NCBI RefSeq assembly: GCF_003721515.1
Contig: NZ_RJJD01000001.1
Coordinates: 434,001 to 498,000, forward strand
Direction of reading: 5' to 3'
From: Rufibacter latericius
GTDB lineage: Bacteria; Bacteroidota; Bacteroidia; Cytophagales; Hymenobacteraceae
Length of the DNA: 64,000 nucleotides
Below the pieces are notes generated by a model, which was not told the DNA's origin, made no database searches, and saw only the letters and a program-made list of their open reading frames with translations. Both the position numbers and the translations under genes were made by a program. Below are positions 1 through 9,713 of this stretch, one piece after another (positions within the stretch are counted from its first letter, which is position 1; every line of letters begins with the position of its first letter).

Positions 1-1042
1 CACGCCCCCGTCTGGATTCCACTCTATCTTAAAGGAGTGTTTTTTGCCTTTCTGAAGCGGTGCCTTGAACACCGACATGCCCGGGTTCCAGGCTTCGCGC
101 CAGCGGTCTAACAGCAGTTTGTTGTCAATCCAGACCTTCACGTAGCCCGAGGAAGGCATCTCGAAGCGGTGATCGCCGGTGGCGTCGCTTTCAATAAAAC
201 CTTCCCAGGTCATCAGGCCGCCTTCCAGCGAATAACCCGCCGGAAACTGCTTCTGGTTTTCCAGAAATTCGTAGTTAATCTCAGATTCCTGACGAACGAT
301 GGGCGCTTTCCCGGCCTTTTTATCAAAAGCATAGGTAGCCGTAAGTCCGCCCGCTTTCTGGTCTTTGCCGTAGAGTTTCAGCTTAGAAAGTGGCTGGTAC
401 GGGCGCACATCCCCGAATTTGGTGATGGAGTTGTTGTCCCACAAAATGCCATAGTTTTTGCTGGATACCAGAAAAGGAACCACCGCCACAGAGTTGTACT
501 GCGTCAGGTCAATTTGCCAGCCCCTGTAGTTCATAAGGCCGGTTTGGTGTTGACCTAGCCCATAAAATGCCTCGTCTTTATCGGCTGTAAACGCTTTCTG
601 CAAACGATAACTCTGGGTATTCCCCAACTTCACCGGCGCAAAGGCTTGCTGGCCCTGGTTGTTTTCCTGCAGCAGCACTTTGCCGTTTTTATCAAAGAAG
701 GAAACGGCACCGTTGTCAGCCCCTACTTCCACCCGAAGGTCTTTGGTATTCAACACCAGGGTCTTTCCTTTTTCCTGAAGTTGCCAATCGGTTTTCCTGG
801 TTTTATCTTCCAGTACCATAAGGCTGGCTTCCTCCGAGAATTTCTCCACCGGCGTGGCCGATACCTGGATGATGTTGTCTGCCACTACCCGTACTTTCAC
901 AAACTGGGGATCGTTGGCTCCTCTCTGCTCCAATTTCACAAGGACTCCATCTGCCAGTTTCTGGTAGGTTTTCACCGCAGGCTCCTTAAAGGAAAAGAGC
1001 GTTCCGACGAGTGCTAAACAAAGCGTGTTTCTAATTTTCATT
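1..1042 (-). CDS. Glycoside hydrolase family 31 protein, N-terminal part (cut by window edge)
   Basis: The gene starts at ATG 1042-1040 and runs off the left edge, so only about 347 N-terminal residues are visible. A hydrophobic start (MKIRNTLCLALVGTLFS) suggests export. Next comes the GH31 N-terminal beta-sandwich, with the family hallmark FYGLGQ near residue 157 and the stretch VPFLVSSKNYGILWDN. The visible part ends in a PA14-like insertion (TWEGFIESDATGDHRF, then GYVKVWIDNKLLLDRWREAW). That architecture is typical of Bacteroidota alpha-xylosidases and alpha-glucosidases that release sugars from oligosaccharides in the periplasm. The catalytic domain lies outside the window, so the substrate cannot be given. 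It lies downstream of, and co-directional with, a hybrid two-component regulator that probably controls it (inference). Confidence 0.85.
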
Positions 1043-1284
1043 AGATGATTGGTAAGGTGAGTTTTTTGTTTGTTCCCCTTGAAAAGTCGAGCCTTTGCAA
1101 CTGTACTTTTTTAGGGAAAAATAATAGCTTGAAGGTAAGGAAGCCTTCAGGAGGGCATATGTATCAAATGTTTCCTAAGTATGTTCCATCCGTTAACAAA
1201 TGAAAAAACCTCATTTTTAAGCGATAAAAGCAGGTTTTATTTTGCAAAATGTTAACAAACCTCATCCCTTTCAGACACTCGCCC

Positions 1285-1320
1285 ATTTTGGGCCAGTTTT
1301 CAGAAAAGAAGCGGTGAAAG
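1285..1320. repeat. 36-base palindromic element, degenerate copy
   Basis: Left arm ATTTTGGGCC fits the family well. The inner part has TTTTC followed by AAAAG. The right arm GCGGTGAAAG has decayed and pairs poorly. Confidence 0.5.
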
Positions 1321-1489
1321 GAGAAGCGTTGGTCTGATAGAAGGGATTGATTGAAGATGTAGAACTGGTTTGGACCTGTTTTCCAGATTACAGCTCTAAA
1401 ATGGCAACAGCTAACCACGGTTCTCGGCACAGACGCTCGCAGGTCCTCTGGATGCTATCAGGTCTTTGGAGAAAGCTGTATAGCGGTAG

Positions 1490-1526
1490 CAAACAAAAAC
1501 ACCCCTCCTAGTTTAGGAGGGGTGCT
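1490..1526 (-). terminator. Rho-independent terminator of the hybrid regulator gene
   Basis: A 9-base stem CACCCCTCC / GGAGGGGTG (1500-1508 and 1516-1524) with a 7-base loop. On the minus strand it is followed by TTTTTGTTT. Confidence 0.85.
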
Positions 1527-1763
1527 CGGAGGGCGGGGTGGTGCAAATGCAGTTGAATGAGCGTAGACATGAATGACCAGCCATGCGCCTGTCGCAGCGA
1601 GGAAAGTCAGAGACTATCCAATCATGAGAGGCATGAGTTGCAAATTCGCGCCAGCTTTAAAAAAGGGAATTGATGTTGATGCGTTTAAGAGCTGCTTTCC
1701 AAAAACAATGCCTTAAATGACCACCAGCCCTTCCTCTTCCGCCAGCTTGCTGCCTCACAAAAT

Positions 1764-4700
1764 CTACGCAGTGGGCTGCGACTGCTTGCTTTCAGCGTAG
1801 ACCGATGGCAGCATGTGGTAGGCTTCTTTGAAATACTTAGAGAAGTAGCGCGGGTTGTTGAACCCTACGGCATAAGCGACCTCGGCCACCGTGAGTTGAC
1901 TTTTCTCCAGGAGTTGCGCCGCCCGCTCCAGCCTGATCTTCCGGATGAACTCTACCGGCGATTGCCCCGTGAGCGCCACGATTTTCTTGTACAGGTACAC
2001 CCGGCTGATACCCAGTTCGCGGCTCATCAGCTCCACCGAGAACTCCGGCGAATCTATGTTTTCTTCTACCACCTTGATGGCTCTCTGGATGAGTTTATCG
2101 TCCAGGGAGACAATGTCAATGGAACTGGTCTGTACGCTGATTTTCTTTCCGTAGGCTTTCTGTAGCAACTGGCACTGCGAGATGAGGTTAGACATGCGGG
2201 AAAGCAGCAGCTCAAAGTTGAATGGCTTGGTGATATAGTCATTGGCCCCAATGCCCAAGCCTTTCAGTTTCTGCTCCTCGGCGGTTTGGGCGGTTAGCAA
2301 GATGAACGGAATATGCGAGGTTCGGGCATCAGACTTGATCTTCTTGCAGAATTCAATCCCGTTTAGTTCGGGCATCATGAGATCGCTTACAATGAGGTCA
2401 GGCAACGCCGAAAGGGCCTTTTGCCAGCCCTCTTTCCCGTTTTTAGCTTCCAACACCGTAAAATGGGCGCTCAGGTTATCTTTGAGATAAGTCCTGAAAT
2501 CTTCGCTGTCTTCTACCAGCAGCACAACCAACTCGGGCTCCAGGGTTTCTCCGGAAAGGCGCTTCACTGGTTCTGGTTCCTTTTCTGCCAAGGCAACCTC
2601 GGAAGTGGTTTCGGGCTCAGGTTCTGAAAGCACAGCCCCGGTTACCTGGATGGGCAAGGTAACGGTAAAACAACTGCCCTGCCCCGGTTCGCTCTGCAGG
2701 TTGATCATGCCCCCATGGATTTTCACGAACTCACGGGTAATAGCCAACCCGATGCCGCTGCCTTGGTTCACCAGGTTATCGGGCACGTCTTCCCTGAAGA
2801 AGCGGTCAAAAACCTTCTCCTGGTTCTCTTTGGAGATGCCAATACCCGTATCAGATACCTTTATCTCCAGCAGGTGCAGACCAGGGGAATCGGAGTCATT
2901 CTCGTGGCAATTCACTTCTACTTTGATGTCTCCGTTCTCGGGTGTGAACTTAAAGGCATTGGAAAGCAGGTTGTACAGGATCTTGCCCAGTTTGTCCATG
3001 TCAAAAGAGGCATGCAGCTCGCGCACGGTGCTCTCAAAGGACAGGTTCACGTGGTTTTTCTCAGATAGATCCGAAAAAGAGTACACCGATTCCTTGATGA
3101 ACTTGATGATGTTTCCGTGCGAAGGCGCGAACGCCACTTCCTCCACTTCCAGTTTCCGAAAATCCAGGAGCTGATTCACCAGCAACAGCAGACGTTTGGC
3201 GTTCCGGTTGATCATCTGAAACTGCTTTGACTGCTCCGTATCTTGCGTGGTAGCCAACAGCCTTTCAAGGGGTGCTAAAATCAAAGTGAGCGGAGTCCTG
3301 AACTCATGGCTGATATTGGTGAAGAACTTGATTTTCATGAGGTGCAGTTCGCGCATGTGTTTCACCTCACGGCGCTCCCGCTCCAGCTCGAATTTCTCGT
3401 TCGCTTTCTGCTTCTCTACCCGGCGCACGACCACCAGCGTCAGAAAAGCCAGCAGGAAGTAAGAGACATAGGCCACATCGGAACGCCAGAACGGCACCTG
3501 TACCTCAATATCCAGACTGACACCTTTCCTGTTCCAGACACCGTCATTGTTTGAAGCCTTGACGATCAACTGATAGTTACCTGGATCTAAGTTGGTGTAG
3601 GTGATGCGGCGGTTTGCCCCGTCTGCGGTGTGCCATTCCTTGTCAAAGCCCTCCAGTTTGTAGAGGTACTTGTTTTTTTCTGAATGAAAGAAGTTAAGCG
3701 CCGCAAATTCCACAGTGAACATGTTCTGGTCATGCTGCAGCGTGATTTGGTCCAGATCTGCCAGGACTTTGGGCAAAATAACCTTACCGCCTACCTCCTC
3801 GCCCACCTTCAGGCTCTTGCTGAACAACTGGAAATCGGTGAAGACAATGGTCGGTACCACCTTGTTGGAAGTCAGGTCGCTGGGCTGGAAGAGGTTGAAT
3901 CCGTTGGGACCGCCAAACACCACCTCGCCTTTCCTGGTAAGGTAGGCGGCGTTTTCATTGAAGACCTTGCCCTGCAGTCCGTCAGATTCATCGTAATTGC
4001 GGGTCACAAAGGAAATCTCCCGCGCCAGGCGGCCTTTTATCTCCAGTTTTGAGATTCCGTTGGGCGTACTGATCCAGAGGTCATGGCGGCGATCTTCCAG
4101 GATGTTAAGGATGATGTTATCAGCTAAGCCATTCTCCTTGGTGAAAAGCCGGAAGGAATTAGTTTCAGGGTCAAAGAGGTTGAGGCCTTCGTTGGTTCCT
4201 ACCCACATCTGTTGGCGGCTGTCCCGGAAAATGCTTAAAACCGAGTTACTGCTCAGGCTTTGTGGGTTTTGAGGGTCGTTTCTGAAATGGGTCAGTTTTC
4301 CGGAGGCCAGGTTCAGGACTTCTACCCCAATGTCACCGCCCGTCCAGAGGTTGCCTTTTGCGTCTTCGGCAATGGCCGCTACGTACAACGCGGTGATCCC
4401 CGGCTTACCGGCCGCAAGCCGGTAAGGAATGAAGGTGCCGGTGGCAGGGTCTAGCCGCTGTAATCCTCCGCGCAGGGTACCCACCCAAATCTGGTTTTGG
4501 CTGTCTTGGAACAGCTCCCACACGTTGTCGTTGCTCAGGCTCAACGGGTTTCCTTCCTGGTGGCGGTACCGGATGAATTTCTGCCCGTCAAACTTGCTGA
4601 GGCCTCCTAGATAGGTACCCACCCAAAGGTTTTGCTCTTTGTCCAGCAGCAGACTTACAATCACGTTGCTACCCAGGCTATTTGGATCTTTGGGGTTATG

Positions 4701-5924
4701 CTGATACCGGGTATACTGCCCGGTGCTTCGGTTCCAGTAAAGCAGACCGCCGCCGTTTGTTCCTATCCAAAAGTTACCTTTGGCATCTTCTACAAACCGG
4801 TTGATGTCATCGTAGGGCAAGCTTCCTTTCACCAACAATTGGTGCTGGTGGTGCTGAAACCGCAGTAAGTTCTTGTGGTAGTAGTTGACGCCTTTTTTGT
4901 AGGTCCCCAGCCAGATGATTCCGTCTCGGTCTTTGTAAAGAGAGATAAGGCTGTTGTGTGACAGGCTGTTTTTTATTTCGGGCCCGTTTTGGACAAACTG
5001 CACCGAAAGCGTCTTTTTATCCACGATGTTGATGCCGCCATGGTCAGTGGCCAGCCAGATCTTTCCGTCCTCGTTTTCCACGATGCCCCGCACCAGGTTG
5101 GAGTTCAGCCGAAGGGTGGGCGCGTTCTCATGCAACTGCCTGAATGTTTTGGTGGAGGGAGTATACAGAAAAGCCCCCAGGCTCTCGGATAAAAAATAGA
5201 ACCACAAGTCGCCGTCCCGATCGGTGGTCATGGCGTAGGTCATGGACTGCCCGTTGAACCGCTCCTGCAATCCCTTTTCCTGCGCCTCAACTTTCAAGGT
5301 TTTCGGGTTGAGTTTCTGCAGCAGTCCGTCGGTGTGGAGCACCCAGAAATCGCCTTTATTGGTGAAAGACAGGGCATGAATTCTGGCATTTCCCTTGGAC
5401 CCCGGCAGCAGAACGGGGGTAGAAACCTTGTTTTTGGGGTTGTACCTGGTAATCCCCACACCGGTTTGCAGAAACCAGTAGTTGCCTTCGCGGTCCCGCA
5501 CAATGTCTTCTATCGGGGCCTGTGGAAGACCGTATTTTTTCAGGAAGGGTGCATAGTTCCGCTCAAACCGATCGGTGCCCGGATCATAGATGGTCAACCC
5601 TTTGAGGGAGGTGATCCAGAGGTTGCCGTCCGGGTCTTCAAACAATTTGCTGATGCTGTTGTCTCTAAGCGAAGCGGTAGTGCGGGAGTTATGCCGAAAA
5701 ACTTTGATACTGTAACCATCAAACCGGTTGAGGCCCGAGGAAGTACCAATCCAAAGATAACCTTGGCGGTCTTTCAGGAAACAGTTGACCTGGTTATGCG
5801 ATAAACCATTGTTAACGTCAAGATGCAGGAACCGGTGTTGTTCAGGCAGGGAGGCAAGCACCGGAAAGGCGGACCCCAGGAGGATAAAAGCAAAGGCAAT
5901 ATGTAAAAGAAAGCGTATTGACAT
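1764..5924 (-). CDS. Hybrid two-component system protein (sensor kinase, receiver and AraC regulator in one chain)
   Basis: A 1386-residue protein. Order of parts: signal peptide (1 to about 25); a long periplasmic region of two-component propeller repeats (LWIGTSSGLNRFD, IWLATDHGGI, LWVGTYLGGLSKFD and similar) to about residue 690; a Y_Y_Y domain (about 715-800, ending NLDPGNYQLIVKASN); one membrane helix (about 818-835); HisKA with the phospho-acceptor in ISHEFRTPL near residue 873; HATPase (DTGIGI, GSGIGLAI); a receiver with the aspartate in SDLMMPELNG near residue 1181; and a C-terminal AraC helix-turn-helix (AYAVGFNNPRYFSKYFK). In Bacteroidota such proteins sense a saccharide in the periplasm and activate nearby glycan genes. 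The adjacent co-directional GH31 gene fits that role. It ends at a strong terminator. Confidence 0.95.
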   Translation of the reverse strand: MSIRFLLHIAFAFILLGSAFPVLASLPEQHRFLHLDVNNGLSHNQVNCFLKDRQGYLWIGTSSGLNRFDGYSIKVFRHNSRTTASLRDNSISKLFEDPDGNLWITSLKGLTIYDPGTDRFERNYAPFLKKYGLPQAPIEDIVRDREGNYWFLQTGVGITRYNPKNKVSTPVLLPGSKGNARIHALSFTNKGDFWVLHTDGLLQKLNPKTLKVEAQEKGLQERFNGQSMTYAMTTDRDGDLWFYFLSESLGAFLYTPSTKTFRQLHENAPTLRLNSNLVRGIVENEDGKIWLATDHGGINIVDKKTLSVQFVQNGPEIKNSLSHNSLISLYKDRDGIIWLGTYKKGVNYYHKNLLRFQHHQHQLLVKGSLPYDDINRFVEDAKGNFWIGTNGGGLLYWNRSTGQYTRYQHNPKDPNSLGSNVIVSLLLDKEQNLWVGTYLGGLSKFDGQKFIRYRHQEGNPLSLSNDNVWELFQDSQNQIWVGTLRGGLQRLDPATGTFIPYRLAAGKPGITALYVAAIAEDAKGNLWTGGDIGVEVLNLASGKLTHFRNDPQNPQSLSSNSVLSIFRDSRQQMWVGTNEGLNLFDPETNSFRLFTKENGLADNIILNILEDRRHDLWISTPNGISKLEIKGRLAREISFVTRNYDESDGLQGKVFNENAAYLTRKGEVVFGGPNGFNLFQPSDLTSNKVVPTIVFTDFQLFSKSLKVGEEVGGKVILPKVLADLDQITLQHDQNMFTVEFAALNFFHSEKNKYLYKLEGFDKEWHTADGANRRITYTNLDPGNYQLIVKASNNDGVWNRKGVSLDIEVQVPFWRSDVAYVSYFLLAFLTLVVVRRVEKQKANEKFELERERREVKHMRELHLMKIKFFTNISHEFRTPLTLILAPLERLLATTQDTEQSKQFQMINRNAKRLLLLVNQLLDFRKLEVEEVAFAPSHGNIIKFIKESVYSFSDLSEKNHVNLSFESTVRELHASFDMDKLGKILYNLLSNAFKFTPENGDIKVEVNCHENDSDSPGLHLLEIKVSDTGIGISKENQEKVFDRFFREDVPDNLVNQGSGIGLAITREFVKIHGGMINLQSEPGQGSCFTVTLPIQVTGAVLSEPEPETTSEVALAEKEPEPVKRLSGETLEPELVVLLVEDSEDFRTYLKDNLSAHFTVLEAKNGKEGWQKALSALPDLIVSDLMMPELNGIEFCKKIKSDARTSHIPFILLTAQTAEEQKLKGLGIGANDYITKPFNFELLLSRMSNLISQCQLLQKAYGKKISVQTSSIDIVSLDDKLIQRAIKVVEENIDSPEFSVELMSRELGISRVYLYKKIVALTGQSPVEFIRKIRLERAAQLLEKSQLTVAEVAYAVGFNNPRYFSKYFKEAYHMLPSVYAESKQSQPTA

Positions 5925-6312
5925 ATCTATAACTTCACCTCCAAGAATTTTCCGGGCATCTCCTAAACCGCTCTTCTCTGATTTAACCCAGAAACCAAAG
6001 CCTGCTTTAATGCCCAGATGGGCTTCCCTCCTGCGCAGTGCTTTTTACCAGAGGCGTTTAGCTTGCTGATCCTGCGGCCTTTGCTGCGCAGGCGCTTACC
6101 TCTACTTTCTAAGCCAATGCAAGATAGGCTTTTTCACAAAAAAATGCCAGATTCTCTTCCAAAGCCTCAATCAATCCAAACATCCTCTGGCTGGCATTGT
6201 TAAAAATGCAACACAGGGCAGGAACGGAATCTCGCGCTAGTTTAAGTAAGAGAACCGCCTGTCTTGTGTTTTCGGGCCTTCAGTCTTAAAAGCACTTAAT
6301 TTCTTAAGGGAT

Positions 6313-6348
6313 GTTTTGGGCATACTTTAAGGAAAATTGGCTTAGAAC
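6313..6348. repeat. 36-base palindromic element
   Basis: Arms GTTTTGGGCA / GGCTTAGAAC with inner CTTTA and GAAAA. Exactly 36 bases, partly paired. Confidence 0.65.
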
Positions 6349-6464
6349 GGACTACGCCAAAAAGGGGTGGTCGCCAGGAAGCCATTGTTCTACTGTTCAG
6401 GAATATATAGGATCCATCATAGAGCAATGCCCGAAGAGGTGTCATCGTTTAAAAATTGTTTCCT

Positions 6465-6472
6465 TAACTTTG
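6465..6472 (+). promoter_or_regulatory. -7 box (TAACTTTG) of the lpx operon
   Basis: Matches the Bacteroidota TAnnTTTG -7 consensus. It ends only four bases before the lpxD ATG, so transcription would start at or just inside the start codon. No clear -33 TTG is seen at standard spacing. Confidence 0.55.
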
Positions 6473-6476
6473 CTCT

Positions 6477-7499
6477 ATGGAATTCACGGTACAACAGATT
6501 GCTGATCTGCTCCAGGGCCAGGTGCAGGGAGACGGTAACGCCAAGGTAAACAGACTGGCGAAAATTGAGGAAGGTGCTCCCGGCGCCCTTTCCTTCCTGT
6601 CTAACGCCAAGTATGAGCACTATCTTTATACCACCGGTGCCACTGCCGTGATTGTCTCCAAAAACTTGGAAATCAAGCAACTGGTTACCGCTAACCTGAT
6701 TCTGGTAGAAGACCCGTATTCTTCTTTCTCCACTTTATTGGAAGTGTACCAGCAAGCCGTGGCCGCTTCCCGCCAAGGTGTGGAAGAACCCTGTTTCATC
6801 GGGGAGAACTCCACCATCGGGGACCGCCATTATAGGGGTGCTTTCTCCTATATCGGCAAAAACTGCAAAATCGGAGACGGCGTACATATTTATCCGCAAG
6901 TATATATCGGGGACAACGTGACCATTGGTGACAATACCGTTCTGTTTGCCGGTGCCAAAATCTATGCCGACTGTGTGATTGGCGCATCCTGCACCATACA
7001 TGCCGGAGCCGTGATCGGGAGCGATGGGTTCGGGTTTGCCCCGCAGAAAGATGGCACCTACAAAGCCATTCCGCAGACGGGCAATGTGGTGTTGGAAGAC
7101 CATGTGCGCATTGGCGCTAATACTACAGTTGACTGCGCCACTATGGGCTCTACCATCATCAGAACCGGAACTAAGATCGATAACCTGGTGCAAGTAGCCC
7201 ATAACGTGGAAATCGGCCGTCATACCGTGGTAGCTGCGCAGACCGCATTTGCAGGTTCTTCCAAGGTGGGCAACTATTGCACTATTGCCGGACAGGTAGG
7301 GGTGGTGGGCCACGTGAGCATCGCAGACAGAACCATTGTAGGTGCCAAATCTGGCATCTCCAAAAACATCAAAGAAGAAGGTACTTTTGTGCAGGGAGCC
7401 CCTGCATTTGACTATAAACAGAACCTTAGGGCTATGGCCGTTTTCCGGAAACTACCCGAGTTGCAGAAACAGGTAGAGGAACTCAGAGAAAAGCTTTAA
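6477..7499 (+). CDS. lpxD: UDP-3-O-(3-hydroxyacyl)glucosamine N-acyltransferase
   Basis: Third step of lipid A synthesis: transfers a 3-hydroxyacyl group from acyl carrier protein to the glucosamine nitrogen. The 340-residue chain begins MEFTVQQIADLLQGQVQGD, the usual LpxD N-terminus. A long left-handed beta helix of hexapeptide repeats follows (IGDNVTIGDNTVLFAGA, IGASCTIHAGAVIGSDGFG). The conserved VQVAHNVEIG near residue 240 carries the catalytic histidine. A short helical C-terminus (FRKLPELQKQVEELREKL) closes it. Length is normal. It is the first gene of lpxD / lpxC-fabZ / lpxA, with a 31-base gap to the next gene. The start is fixed by homology and by the -7 box just ahead. Confidence 0.97.
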   Translation: MEFTVQQIADLLQGQVQGDGNAKVNRLAKIEEGAPGALSFLSNAKYEHYLYTTGATAVIVSKNLEIKQLVTANLILVEDPYSSFSTLLEVYQQAVAASRQGVEEPCFIGENSTIGDRHYRGAFSYIGKNCKIGDGVHIYPQVYIGDNVTIGDNTVLFAGAKIYADCVIGASCTIHAGAVIGSDGFGFAPQKDGTYKAIPQTGNVVLEDHVRIGANTTVDCATMGSTIIRTGTKIDNLVQVAHNVEIGRHTVVAAQTAFAGSSKVGNYCTIAGQVGVVGHVSIADRTIVGAKSGISKNIKEEGTFVQGAPAFDYKQNLRAMAVFRKLPELQKQVEELREKL

Positions 7500-7530
7500 C
7501 TTTAGCCCCTCTTTACCTATTTAGTGCTTC

Positions 7531-8925
7531 ATGAACGATAAACAGCATACCATAAAGGCGCCGGTGACGGTATCTGGGATTGGATTGCATACGGGAGTAG
7601 TGTCAAACATGACCTTCATGCCTGCTCCCATCAACCACGGGTATAAATTCCAACGCATTGATTTGCCTGAACAGCCTATAGTTGAGGCCGATGTAGACAA
7701 CGTGGTGGACCTCTCCCGCGGAACTACCATTGAACAGAACGGCGCCCGGGTGAACACCGTGGAGCACGTATTGGCCGCTTTGGTCGGGTTAGAGATTGAC
7801 AACGTCCTCATTCAAATTGACGGTCCAGAGCCTCCTATTATGGACGGTTCTTCCATCCTGTTTGTGCGGCCTCTTTTGGAAGTTGGCCTTCAGGAACAAA
7901 ACGCCCTGCGTAACTTCTTTGAGGTACCCGAGGAAATCATGTTCCGCGACGGCTCCCGCGAGACTGAGATCGCGATTCTTCCGCTGGATGATTACCGCGT
8001 GACCGTGATGGTTGATTACCATTCTCCGGTTCTGGGTTCTCAGCATGCTTCCTTGACGGATCTGAACCAGTTCAAAGACGAGATCGCTTCTTGCCGCACC
8101 TTCTGCTTCCTGCACGAGATTGAAATGCTCTACAAGCAAAACCTGATCAAAGGCGGCGACTTGAGCAACGCCATTGTGGTGGTTGACCGCGTGGTAGAAG
8201 ACAATGAACTAGATTATCTGTCTGACCTTCTGAAAAAGCCCAAAGTGGCCGTAAAGAAGGAAGGAATTCTGAATAACGTAGACCTGCGCTACAAAAACGA
8301 GCCTGCGCGCCACAAGCTCCTTGACCTGATCGGGGATTTGGCCTTAGTAGGACGTCCGTTGAAAGGACAGATTTTGGCGGCCCGGCCCGGACACGCGTCT
8401 AACGTGGCTTTCGCCAAGAAAATCAAGAAATACATCAAGGAGTCCTCGGTAAAAAACGTGCCGGTGTACGATCCCAAGAAGACGCCGGTGATGGACATCA
8501 ACCGCATCGAGCAGACCCTGCCGCATCGGTATCCGTTCCTGCTGATCGATAAGATCATTCATCTGGATGAAACCACCGTGACTGGCGTGAAGAACGTGAC
8601 CATGAACGAGTCTTTCTTCCAGGGCCATTTTCCGGGAAACCCTGTGATGCCGGGCGTCATCCTGATTGAGGCCATGGCCCAAACCGGTGGAATTTACGTA
8701 CTTAGCACCGTTCCGGACCCGGAAAATTACTGGACCTACTTTATGGGCGTGGACAAATGTCGTTTCCGCCGGAAAGTAGTGCCCGGAGATACTATTATTT
8801 TTAAATGCGAGCTGCTAGCGCCTATTAAAAGAGGCATTGCCAGAATGCAAGGCCAAGCCTATGTGGCCGGCCAATTGGTAATGGAGGCCGAAATGTTAGC
8901 AAGTATCGTAAGAAAAGACGCATGA
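7531..8925 (+). CDS. lpxC/fabZ: Bifunctional UDP-3-O-acyl-GlcNAc deacetylase / 3-hydroxyacyl-ACP dehydratase
   Basis: A 464-residue fusion, usual in Bacteroidota. The LpxC half (about 1-305) is the zinc deacetylase committing UDP-GlcNAc to lipid A. It shows [18 protein letters not shown] and [19 protein letters not shown], which carry the metal-binding and catalytic histidines. The FabZ half (about 320-464) is the hot-dog-fold dehydratase of fatty acid synthesis, with [13 protein letters not shown] (active histidine near 331) and [20 protein letters not shown] (active glutamate). Joining the two couples the lipid A and phospholipid branches, which compete for hydroxyacyl-ACP. It overlaps lpxA by four bases (ATGA), showing translational coupling. 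Confidence 0.97.
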   Translation: MNDKQHTIKAPVTVSGIGLHTGVVSNMTFMPAPINHGYKFQRIDLPEQPIVEADVDNVVDLSRGTTIEQNGARVNTVEHVLAALVGLEIDNVLIQIDGPEPPIMDGSSILFVRPLLEVGLQEQNALRNFFEVPEEIMFRDGSRETEIAILPLDDYRVTVMVDYHSPVLGSQHASLTDLNQFKDEIASCRTFCFLHEIEMLYKQNLIKGGDLSNAIVVVDRVVEDNELDYLSDLLKKPKVAVKKEGILNNVDLRYKNEPARHKLLDLIGDLALVGRPLKGQILAARPGHASNVAFAKKIKKYIKESSVKNVPVYDPKKTPVMDINRIEQTLPHRYPFLLIDKIIHLDETTVTGVKNVTMNESFFQGHFPGNPVMPGVILIEAMAQTGGIYVLSTVPDPENYWTYFMGVDKCRFRRKVVPGDTIIFKCELLAPIKRGIARMQGQAYVAGQLVMEAEMLASIVRKDA

Positions 8926-9713
8926 ACCAGCCATTAGCTTACATCCACCCCGAAGCCAAAATCGCCACCAACGTTGTGGTAGAGCCGTTTACTACCATCT
9001 CTAAGAACGTGGAGATTGGCGAAGGCACCTGGATTGGCCCCAATGTTACCATCATGGAGGGTGCCCGCATAGGGAAAAACTGCCAGATTTACCCAGGCGC
9101 AGTGATTTCAGCACCACCGCAGGATTTAAAATACAAGGGCGAGCCCTCAACGGTTTCCATCGGGGACAACACCATCATCAGGGAGTGTGTGACCTTGAAC
9201 CGGGGCACGGCGCTGGATAAAAACACCACCGCTATTGGCACCAATTGCCTGATCATGGCCTACGTACACGTGGCCCATGACTGCATTATTGGTAACAACG
9301 TGATTGTGGCAAACGGTGTGCAGTTGGCGGGTCATATTGTCGTGCATGACCACGTGTTCATTGGCGGAACGTCGGCGGTGCACCAGTTTGTGAGCATTGG
9401 GGCGCATGCCATGGTGTCTGGCGGATCGTTGGTGCGCAAAGACGTGCCTCCGTTCATCAAAGCTGGTCGTGAGCCTTTGTCGTACGCCGGGGTAAACTCC
9501 ATTGGCCTGCGCCGCAGAGGATTCAGCAACGAGCAAATCACCGATATCCAACAGATCTACCGCATTCTGTTCATGAGCGGCCTGAACACGGCCTCAGCGG
9601 TAGAGAAAATAGAGATTGATTTAGCGCCTAGTTCAGAGCGTGACGAGATCCTGAATTTCGTACGTAACTCTGGCCGCGGCATTATCAAAGGCTATCAGCG
9701 CGATGCAGATTAA
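8922..9713 (+). CDS. lpxA: UDP-N-acetylglucosamine O-acyltransferase
   Basis: First step of lipid A synthesis: reversible transfer of a 3-hydroxyacyl group from ACP to the 3-hydroxyl of UDP-GlcNAc, in the cytoplasm. The 263 residues form a hexapeptide-repeat beta helix (IGEGTWIGPNVTIMEGARIGKNC) with the conserved MAYVHVAHDC carrying the catalytic histidine. The helical C-terminal domain includes INSIGLRRRGFSNEQI-type sequence (here VNSIGLRRRGFSNEQ). The start overlaps the stop of lpxC-fabZ as ATGA. Its end overlaps the next gene by 11 bases. Confidence 0.97.
   Translation: MNQPLAYIHPEAKIATNVVVEPFTTISKNVEIGEGTWIGPNVTIMEGARIGKNCQIYPGAVISAPPQDLKYKGEPSTVSIGDNTIIRECVTLNRGTALDKNTTAIGTNCLIMAYVHVAHDCIIGNNVIVANGVQLAGHIVVHDHVFIGGTSAVHQFVSIGAHAMVSGGSLVRKDVPPFIKAGREPLSYAGVNSIGLRRRGFSNEQITDIQQIYRILFMSGLNTASAVEKIEIDLAPSSERDEILNFVRNSGRGIIKGYQRDAD

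Larger units (their letters stand above)
1043..1763. other. 721-base gap between the GH31 and regulator genes
   Basis: No convincing gene. It holds the terminator of the upstream regulator gene (1490-1526) and one degenerate copy of the 36-base palindromic element (1285-1320). An 88-codon minus-strand frame at 1164-1430 has no protein-like composition. The GH31 promoter should lie near 1045-1150, but I see no clear TAnnTTTG box. Confidence 0.6.
5925..6476. other. 552-base divergent gap
   Basis: Lies between the regulator (minus) and lpxD (plus). It holds one 36-base element (6313-6348), a possible more decayed copy near 6257-6293, and the lpxD -7 box. Short open frames here (for example 6018-6203) have no protein-like features. 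A promoter for the regulator must be within the right-hand part but is not recognisable. Confidence 0.6.

Noticed and set aside
1164-1430. 88-codon frame on the minus strand in the GH31-regulator gap.
   Set aside because: Composition is not protein-like (many Phe, Cys and Arg without pattern) and it crosses a palindromic element.
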